This document shows positions 33,227-40,646 of a stretch of DNA of 40,646 nt, piece by piece. Position 1 is the first letter of the stretch; each line of letters starts with the position of its first letter. The position numbers and the translations under genes were made by a program. Source of the DNA: Intoshia linei (taxonomy: Eukaryota; Orthonectida; Rhopaluridae). The DNA lies in contig LWCA01000199.1 of assembly GCA_001642005.1 (NCBI GenBank), forward strand, positions 1 to 40,646, written 5' to 3'. The notes beneath the pieces were generated by a model. The model saw only the letters and a list, made by a program, of their open reading frames with translations, ran no database searches and had not been told where the DNA came from.

Positions 33227-36200
33227 ATGGCATCAATTTTAAAAATTCAATCATTTTATGGAACTAGATCTGAAGCTCCTCATTGTTATTTACTGCAAAT
33301 TGATGATTTCAGAATACTATTGGATTGTGGATGGGATGAAAACTTTAACAAAAGTTTTGTTCATACAATTAAACGGTATTTTTGTTAAATGTGCTCTGTA
33401 CAGTATACAGTAGATATTATTTATAGTGACACAATTTTATGTAGATAACAACGAAATTTCACTATGAATCAAGGGTCTTCAACGGGGAAAAAATTTATTT
33501 ATTTTTTTTTGAAATTAAATTTAATACCAAGTAAACTAAAATTGATAGTTTTTTTGTGACCACTTTAACAAATTAAACTAGTGTGACCAGAAAAAAGACG
33601 TACTATCAATTTTAGTTTATTTGGTGATAAATGTATAGCCAAAATTACTTATTTATGATGACGAATTAAAATTTGTTTTCAATATTAGAAGCGTAATTTG
33701 TTAATTAGAAATCAAATTGTTTTATATATGCGACATGCGAAAAAAATTTATATCATGCTTTTAGGTACCGCGATTTTTTGAAATTTTATAAGGGTTCCGC
33801 GCAGTAAAAAAGGTTGAGAAACACTGATGTAAATAATAGAAATACTAAGTGTACGAAAATATTATGCAAATGTAATGAATATTGATAAATTCAACGGAAC
33901 ATATCATTAAAATGTAGGTCTAATGTTTAATATGGTTCCCATGAAGTTGTAAAACTTTAATAAGCCTACCATCCACTGAATCGGTCAATTTTTTAACTTG
34001 TTCTGGTAGGATTAAACTAGACGCCTGCTTGATGGAATCCCATAGAATCTCCAGGGAGTTATACTGAGTCCTAACAGCATATAATTTTCTAAATGGTATA
34101 TTTAATGTATTATTAAAATATTATAAAGCTTATTACATCTTTATCATGCTCCAATAATTTTCTATTGGGTTTAAGTCAGGACTGTTAGGAGGCCAAATCA
34201 TTAATTTGTTCTCTTAATGCCCTTTTCTCATAGAAATTTCCTTGTGAGAGATGATGAATGGGAAGGCGCATTATCCTGCATGAATATTACATTTTTTTAA
34301 ATTCTTCACTCTTCGAATTAAACCAAGGATAGTAGTTTTTTTTTAAGAATTCAGTATAACTTACGTAACAATTTAAAAATGCCAAAATATTAAGTATTAT
34401 AACTTCGAATTCATTTTCACTCCTGTGGGCAATTTATATGGTCCGAATACTTCATTTCCGATTATACCTGCCCAAAACATAACACCACCACCATCTTGTT
34501 GGCGACGTATTATTGATGGAACTTTGACGTCATTGAACACCCATCCGGACCATCTAATGTTGTTTTGCACTCATCAGTAACCTTTAAAAAAATTTGTCTT
34601 TAAATTGATTTTAGCCCATTTTATTCGTTTTTCCTAAAGGATAGATTTCAAAATATGTCTTCTTAGGGCTTTTTTACAGATGCATATAGAGTTTAAAATC
34701 CTACAGCGACTCGTTTTAGACACATTTTTTACATTACAAGATGAGAATATGCTGGAACTCGTGGAAAGTGGTGTTAGTAACACGATCCTTTTATTTAGAG
34801 ATGATTATCTTTGTGACACTACCTTTTTTCGACCGCATTTGGATCTTTTGTTTTTCTTTGATGGGGCATCCAGCCATTTTTTAATAGTCCGGTGATCCCG
34901 GTCTAGACATCGAGAAATTTGAATAGTACTATTTCTTTTAGCTAATAAACCGCCAATTTCATTTTTTTCGTTCACGCTTAGGTCGCTTTTTAACCGTATT
35001 TACGATTTGTCTAATAAATTGGTACACTTTAAATTTAAAAAAAACGTAATATGTAAATATAAAGTTTTTGTGTAACTTAACTACAATATATAATTGTAGT
35101 TATAAATTGCATCAATTAAAAGTCACTGGATCAAAAAAAAAATAGGAGTTTTGAACATTTTTAAAGTTTAATACGCAACTTTTAATGATTTGCATAACAA
35201 ATTGGTACTGTGTGTATTATTACTATAAATAATCTCCACTGTGTATAGCTGTTGGATTAAATAATTGTCTTCAATTTTATATTCATAGACATCTTGGTTC
35301 AATCGATGCCATTATAATATCACATTCAAGTTGTTTACATTTGGGAGCTTTGCCTTACCTTATTGGAAAATGTAATCTTAAAGCGCCCATTTTTGCAACA
35401 TATCCAGTCTATAAAATGGGGCAAATGTTTATGTACGATTTGTATCAGGTTTCTTTTATTCATTATTTTTAATTTATATTTAATAATGAAATCGTCTTTA
35501 ATTGCTTAGCAACGCGGTCCCAAGCACGGTTAGATACGACAATTTTAATTTGGACCGTGTTGTATCACTAAATACAATGGATTCTGGTTATTGTATTGTG
35601 AAGATAACCAGGCGTCAATCTCTGGGTTGATCTGATTTTTTATTTTTTATAGGAATTTTATATGATGAAATCATCCTTGCGCACGTAGTAATGCGATGAC
35701 GTCTAGTCGTCGTATTGTGAAGATAACCAGGCGTCAATCTATGGGTTGATCTGATTTTTTATTTTTTATAGGAATTTTATATGATGAAATCATCCTTGCG
35801 CACGTAGTAATGCGATGACGTCTAGTCGTCGTATTGTGAAGATAACCAGGCGTCAATCTATGGGTTGATCTGAATTTTTTATTTTTTATAGTAATTTTAT
35901 ATGATGAAATCATCCTTGCGCACGTAGTAATGCGATGACGCCTAGTCGTCGTATTGTGAAGACAACCAGGCATCAATCTATGGGTTGATCTAAATTTTTT
36001 ATTTTTTATAAGAATTTTATATGATGAAATCATTCTTGCGCACGTAGTAATGCGATGACGCCTAGTCGTCGTATTGTGAAGATAACCAAATGTCAATCTA
36101 GGGGTTGATCTAAATTTTTTATTTTTTATAAGAATTTTATATGATGAAATCATCCTTGCGCACATAGTAATGCGATGACGCCTAGTCGTCGTATTGTGAA

Positions 36201-38873
36201 GATAACCAGGCGTCAATCTATGGGTTGATCTGATTTTTTATTTTTTATAGGAATTTTATATGATGAAATCATCCTTGCGCACGTAGTAATGCGATGACGT
36301 CTATTCGTCGTATTGTGAAGATAACCAAGCGTCAATCTAAGGATTGATCTGATTTTTAAATTAAGTAGTTGTGGGACCGAGACATGGAAATAATTAACTT
36401 CTATATTATTTATTATTGGACTATATTTAAAAATTTAAATTTACAAATGATATATTTTATTGTGATTGATAGACAATTAAAATTAAATAATTATATTTGG
36501 GAATTAATCTTATCTAGATTCATCTTCCTTGATGGTCAGGGACGTGGAGAGCCAGATGAAAATTTTAGGATCGATATACATTTTTTTTAAAAAATGCGTC
36601 CTCTATACATTGCTTAATGATTAAATTTATTTACAAAAAAAAAAAAATTTAATATAAAAAATATTTATATAAATTTTTATTCGTTCTCATAGATAAGTAG
36701 ATTTGGCTTTACATTTAACACCAAATAAACTAAAATGGATTGTACGTATTTTTTTTGGTCACTTCACTGAATCGATTGTTCATTATAATGATAATTATCT
36801 AAAAATTAAAAAAACCTGTAGCAATCGAATTGAACATTTTATTATACGATTATTTTGGTATACTTAAAAAAATTTCCCACATTACCTATTAATAAATTTA
36901 AAAAGTAGGTCCGTTATGATTGTAGGCCCTGCTGGTGGTGAACGATCCCGACGTTTCTCAATTTAAGGTGAATAAACCTTTTTTAATGAGTTAATTACTC
37001 ATGTAGTTATCATTTATAAGAAATAAAACGGAATTAGGTTATTTTAAAAATTCCCTGTTCGTCTAGTATTAGTTATTTTAAAAAGGGTTTATGACAATTG
37101 AAAAATTGGTAATCATTATTACACACCTAAGCTCACTCGCTGCAAAAATATATTAGTTAATAAGCAAATTTCGCCACGATATAAAAAATATATATGCCAT
37201 CGATGACATGGATTATTTTAAGCTTTATATTTTTAAAAGTTGTTATTAATACAAATTTTAATTTTAGTCTCATAACAATAATGAAAACTTTGACCTTTTT
37301 TCATTGGACAACATTGATATGGCATTTGAAAATTTTCATCTGCTAAAATATTCACAAACGCATACATTTATAGGTAATATATTTTAAACTTTGCAAACAT
37401 TTATAATGTTTAGGTAAGGGAGTTGGAATACAAATTACGCCATTTCCATCTGGTCATTCCATTGGTGGTGCAGTTTGGCGTATAATGAAGGACAATGAAG
37501 AACAAATTATTTATGCCGTTGATTTTAACAATAAAAAGGAGAGGTAGTAACTGATTATGGTTTGTATTAACTATTTTTAGACATCTTAATCCCTGCAATC
37601 TTTTAGTATCAGATGTTGTACGTCCCTATATGATGATTACCGATGCACATAAAGCAGATATCCCTCAAACTCGTCGAAGAACTAGAGACGAACAATTATT
37701 GTGTAAGTTTATGGTATTTAGTACATTTTGTGTATTTTGTTAACTATAATATTGCAATAATTAATGAACCATTTTAAGCCCATGTCATAAAAACCATTCG
37801 GAACAATGGAAATGCTTTAATTTGTATAGACTCAGCCGGAAGATTACTAGAATTAGCTCATTTATTTGTTTATATTTATTTGGTCTACTTAATGTTGATT
37901 TAGGATCAAATGTGGAGTGTTATTACGGCCGGTGTCATGACCTATTCATTAGTCATTTTAAACAACGTTGCTTATAATGTCATAGAATTTGCCAAGTCTC
38001 AGGTACTTATTAACGCTTACAATCGAACCTTGATTTCTGTAGGTTGAATGGATGAGCAATAAAATTGTCCAACAATTTGAAGATCATAGAAATAACCCAT
38101 ACCAATTAAAAAATGTTCATCTTGTACATAACGTTGATGATTTAGATAGTATACATGGATTTAAGGTTATTAATATTGCTTTAATTTTATTCATATTTAG
38201 GTTGTTCTTGCATCACAGCCTGATCTCCAATGTGGCTATTCTAGAGAATTGTTTATAAGGTGGGCTGGTGAAGAAAAAAATACCGTTATTTTTACATCAA
38301 TGACCTCCCCTGATACCTTAGCTAGAAAAATTATGGATAACCCAAATCAAAAATTTTACAATTTGAATGTATGTTGATTTTTTTATTATATTTTAGTTTT
38401 TATAGGTTATAAAAAAAGTTGAATTGTGTAAAACTGATAAAGATTATATTCTTCATACAGTACAAAAACCAGTGAAACCGACACCAATTCCGTATTGTTT
38501 TATATTACACGCAATATTTCCCAACACAAACTCCCAATAAAATGAAGGATGTCAATGACGTCCATCAAAATATATACTGAATAATTGTAGTGGTGATTAG
38601 GGCAAATTTTTTAACTATTTAAATGGCATTTTAAATAAAATAGTAACTTTTGCTTGCCCTAATAGTGAATTTAATTTGTGTTAAATCACAATTATTAATT
38701 TTAAATAATATTGTTTTGTGGAAGTTATAGAATTTTTAATTTATAGTATTGAAACCGTTGAAAAAAAATTCGAAGTAAAAGAAGAACCTGTAAAAATTGA
38801 GACTGAAGAAAGTGATGATGAGTCTACTATGCCTGATGATTCAGAAATTGATTTAATGGCAAACAACGATAGT
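33227..38873 (+). CDS. CPSF2: CPSF2 / CPSF100, cleavage and polyadenylation factor subunit (5' part)
   Basis: Inactive metallo-beta-lactamase partner of CPSF73 in the nuclear complex that cuts pre-mRNA 3' ends. Exons: 33227-33375, 35289-35448, 37268-37373, 37414-37543, 37581-37702, 37779-37867, 37904-38002, 38043-38165, 38201-38368, 38406-38425, 38747-38873; 431 codons in frame, against about 780 in the family. Landmarks: [33 protein letters not shown] where active nucleases have HxHx[74 protein letters not shown] and an acidic linker [14 protein letters not shown]. The 20-nt exon is tentative. The C-terminal half is not found before the window ends, so the gene is partial here. Introns 1 and 2 are swollen by insertions; the others are mostly 36-40 nt. 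Confidence 0.94.
33526..33625. repeat. Short inverted-repeat insertion (MITE-like)
   Basis: The 24 bases at 33526-33549 and 33602-33625 are inverted repeats with one mismatch (core AAACTAAAATTGATAGT). The right part with its flank, read in reverse, matches 36712-36770. It lies within the Tc1/mariner copy, so it is a later, nested insertion or part of a composite. Confidence 0.6.
33925..34990 (-). pseudogene. Tc1/mariner-type transposase remnant
   Basis: DDE-class transposase, disrupted by stops and frame changes. Recognisable pieces in order: an N-terminal helix-turn-helix region ([16 protein letters not shown], then DHRTIKKWL), [17 protein letters not shown]-like core with [10 protein letters not shown] near 34480, [10 protein letters not shown] near 34290 with the second catalytic Asp, and [13 protein letters not shown] near 34170 with the third acidic residue. 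The C-terminal part continues as [19 protein letters not shown] only if 48 nt at 34089-34136, bounded by GT and AG, are skipped; this could be an intron or an insertion. Not functional as it stands. Confidence 0.8.
35593..36360. repeat. 119/120-bp tandem repeat, about 6.4 copies
   Basis: Unit starts (GTATTGTGAAGATAACC) at 35593, 35712, 35831, 35951, 36071, 36191 and 36310; the last copy is partial. Copies differ at only a few positions, so the array is young. Sequence just before it (35485-35520, ATGAAATCGTCTTTAATTGC) resembles the unit distantly. Because 120 is a multiple of three, the minus strand shows a 160-codon repetitive open frame (35734-36216); I read it as a by-product of unit length, not a gene. 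Confidence 0.93.
36530..36950 (+). repeat. MITE-like dispersed repeat, copy 3, with nested insertion
   Basis: Starts CAGGGACGTGGAGAGCCAG and has CCTCTATACATTGCTTAAT at 36600-36618, then resumes at about 36770 with ATCGATTGTTCATT. The 150 bp between, absent from copies 1 and 2, include the sequence at 36712-36770 that matches the inverted-repeat element at 33526-33625. The right end is degraded (GGCCCTGCTGG). Confidence 0.6.
38426..38746. other. CPSF2 intron 10, 321 nt
   Basis: Donor GTGTAA chosen because only it gives the phase needed by the acidic exon at 38747. The beginning stays open for about 100 nt in frame and could instead be a longer exon end, so this boundary is uncertain. No repeat recognised. 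Confidence 0.45.
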
Positions 38874-39145
38874 GTAAGATTATCATATAAATTTAAGTCA
38901 TGAACGGTTTCAGGGTACACAACCTTTCCACCAATTCAGTTGCAAAGCTACTTTACACATTGATACTACGACCGCACAAAATTTACTTTGACATTGAAAA
39001 AGTTTAAATCCGTTTTGAGAAAATGGGCAATGTCAAAAATATAACTTTGATAAAAATATTTTTAATTTCCATTGAATAAAATCTAATTTAAACTTTTCAA
39101 TTTGAAGTAAAATTGTATATTGCATTATTTGCTATTGTTTATTTA
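38874..39145. other. Sequence after the last resolved CPSF2 exon
   Basis: I looked for the next CPSF2 block (a lysine-rich stretch then YPMF and EYGE-type motifs) on the plus strand to the window end and did not find it. It is probably one long intron running past the window. Confidence 0.4.
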
Positions 39146-39518
39146 TTATTTATCAATTGCTAGGTTGGATTCTTGTAACGATCTAAATTCCAACGAATCA
39201 GTTGAGGCAATCAGATATCCAGTGTTTCTAGTATTTAATATATTGACTAAAACTCTATCCCCCGTTGTGATGAGGTAAAGAATAAAATATTTTTCAGTAT
39301 TAATAAAACTGAGGTAAAGACCGTAGGTTACATTTGTTACAATGCATTTGCTGATCTTACATTCCACCTCTAGCTCCGTCAGATTATAATCTAAAAAATT
39401 ATAATTATTATTTTAATTCACTGGCCAACAAAAAAAAATTTGTCATGCTGCCTAAGATGTTTTAACTGTTTTTACCTAATTTGAAGACGCTGATTTCAGA
39501 AGTGTTGTTAACTTTTAT
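39146..39518 (-). CDS. Unidentified two-exon 3' end of a gene, possible S1/OB-fold protein
   Basis: Exon 39476-39518 joins in phase to exon 39146-39390 across an 85-nt intron with GT and AG ends; the last exon ends at TAA and is followed directly by AATAAATAAA-type polyadenylation signals. The 96 codons read include LTELEVECKISKCIV, then GDRVLVNILNTRNTGYLIAS, which has the spacing of the end of an S1-like OB fold (GDxVxVxVL...G...S). This is pattern reading only. The upstream acceptor and start are not resolved, and the whole unit may be nested in a CPSF2 intron on the opposite strand. Confidence 0.35.
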
Positions 39519-39682
39519 CTATCAGGTTTAGTTTTTCCGCTATTGTATCCCACTGTCTGTAGGAAACCGATAACTACAATAAAGATAGGAAAATCGAAGA
39601 AACAGTATTTTTATTTAACGATAAGCCACATAATCATAGAAACACATCAAAATATTTACAATTTAAGTTTGAAGTTGTAATA

Positions 39683-40462
39683 CTAAGCGCCAACATCATC
39701 AGCCATAAAATGGCGTTTTACGGATTTTCTAGAATGGAAGGCTCTGGCATCATCGCACTTGATAATCCATCAGTAGTTTGCAAGCATGGTGCCATCACAA
39801 CGACCTTGATAGCGAACTTCCATGTTCTTGATGAAAGCGCTTCCCTTGCTCATCGCTCATATCACCTAGATTTTATGGAAAACGGTCAAGATGGTTGTGC
39901 AAAAAATGTAACTTGATGCTGATGTTTGCACCCAGTTGATGGAGACTTATGAGTAATGTTTCAACAAGCTCTTTGTAGTTAGGTACCTTTGTTTTTCTTA
40001 AGATGAATTTTACTACATTAGTAAACGCCATCTAGGCACTCAATTCTGCAGGATTCATAAAATTACAAAAATTTGAGTCATTCATTAACTTTCGAATCTG
40101 AGGTCCATCAAAAATTCCTGTTTTTAATTTATTTATAGTTAGGCTTGGAAATTTCATGCAAATATTTGAAATAGTCGCCATCTTTCTCAAGAGCCTTCAC
40201 AAACTGTTTCATGATGCCAAGCTTTATGTGAAGAGAAAGAGCCAGGAGTTAACATACTGCGCACAGACCAATATTTTTGTATCCAGTACCAAGCTGCCGC
40301 AGCAGGCCGGCAATGTCGTTGCAATATATTATGTTGTTTTCTTGAGTGAAATATGGCGCTTTCTATAGAAGGTTATGATAGTTCCAGGCTGAAATAGATT
40401 CTTTTCTTTGAGTCTTGAAGCCAGAAGTTCAGAAAAAGGCCAACCAAACCAAAAATCCTGAA
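39683..40462 (-). pseudogene. Decayed copy of a multi-copy arthropod gene family of unknown function
   Basis: Minus-strand fragments in several frames, in order: FWFGWPFSELLASRLKEKN (from about 40460), IAGLLRQLGTGYKNIG-like, then, after a deletion, LHIKLGIMKQFVKALEKDG (near 40220), a shifted DGPQIRKLM-like segment, NYKELVETLLISLHQLG and KLHFLHNHLDRFP (near 39960-39900), LGDMSDEQGKRFHQ, YCWIIKCDDA-like and a final RHFMADDVGA before TAG at 39683-39685. I recognise these blocks from a long uncharacterised protein repeated many times in arthropod genomes, probably carried by a mobile element. Stops, frameshifts and the missing centre make it non-functional. The first segment follows a splice-acceptor-like TTCTTTCAG. 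Confidence 0.72.
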
Positions 40463-40646
40463 AGAAGATATTACATTCTTAGAATTCCAAAAAAATTCTA
40501 TTGGTAGCATGGCAGGTCCTTCAACAATTTCTCATCCATATGTCGCTGTAAAAAGAAAATTTTAATCACAGGCTCAAAATAAATTAAAATCGAAAAAAAT
40601 GGAAATTACACAAAAGCTGATTTTATATATTCATTTAGTGACGAAA

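Larger units (their letters stand above)
33408..35241 (-). mobile_element. Decayed Tc1/mariner-type transposon in CPSF2 intron 1
   Basis: Ends CAGTAGATATTATTTATAGT (from 33408) and ACTATAAATAATCTCCACTG (to 35241) are imperfect inverted repeats. TA precedes the left end; the right flank is TGTA, so the TA duplication is not clean. A broken transposase reads right to left, about 34990 to 33925. Removing the element leaves CPSF2 intron 1 at about 79 nt. Confidence 0.8.
35449..37267. other. CPSF2 intron 2, 1819 nt, filled by satellite and MITE
   Basis: Contains the 119/120-bp tandem array at 35593-36360 and MITE-like copy 3 at 36530-36950 with its nested insert. Remaining sequence shows no gene. 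Confidence 0.65.

Noticed and set aside
35734-36216. 160-codon minus-strand repeat protein
   Set aside because: The frame exists because the tandem unit is 120 bp, a multiple of three; no start context, signal or family resemblance.
35593-36360. CRISPR array
   Set aside because: Direct repeats have no distinct spacers: the whole 119/120-bp unit is repeated, and the sequence is a eukaryotic intron.
39710-40368. Plus-strand frames at 39710-39916 and 40156-40368
   Set aside because: They are antisense to the recognised minus-strand pseudogene blocks.

Overview
This is AT-rich animal DNA with spliceosomal introns. The genes are conserved eukaryotic ones, and several point to a cell that builds a 9+2 type axoneme or centrioles: an axonemal dynein heavy chain and a TEDC1-like tubulin-complex protein. 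A decayed copy of a multi-copy family that I know mainly from arthropod genomes, together with hAT and Tc1/mariner relics, suggests an arthropod (inference). Introns are extremely short when free of insertions (about 36-45 nt); long ones carry mobile elements or minisatellites. I cannot name the species.

Layout. 290-27668 (+): a 57-exon gene for an inner-arm axonemal dynein heavy chain of the DNAH3/7/12 type, about 3963 residues in one consistent reading frame; only the extreme N-terminus is missing. Its AAA1 and AAA4 nucleotide sites are degenerate while AAA2 and AAA3 keep their P-loops. 27680-28303 (-): intronless p24/TMED cargo receptor. 28340-29198 (-): FCF1/UTP24 PIN-domain rRNA-processing factor, seven exons. 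29257-29689 (+): mitochondrial monothiol glutaredoxin GLRX5, two exons. 29693-33031 (-): TEDC1-like gene, six proposed exons. 33227-38873 (+): first 431 codons of CPSF2 (CPSF100), which runs off the window or resumes beyond it. 39146-39518 (-): two candidate exons of an unidentified gene. 39683-40462 (-): pseudogene of the dispersed family.

The block 27.7-33.2 kb is remarkably dense: convergent stop codons lie 11 bp and 3 bp apart, a divergent pair of start codons lies 58 bp apart, and FCF1 is followed on the same strand by TMED after only 36 bp. Repeats are almost confined to introns: two related hAT-like elements with perfect 8-bp target duplications, a hAT MITE, a Tc1/mariner copy with terminal repeats, a three-copy MITE-like family, a 119/120-bp satellite and several minisatellites. 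Subtracting an insertion often returns an intron of ordinary short length.

All exon boundaries were drawn by eye from GT/AG sites, phase continuity and family similarity recalled from memory; none was checked with transcripts or a database.
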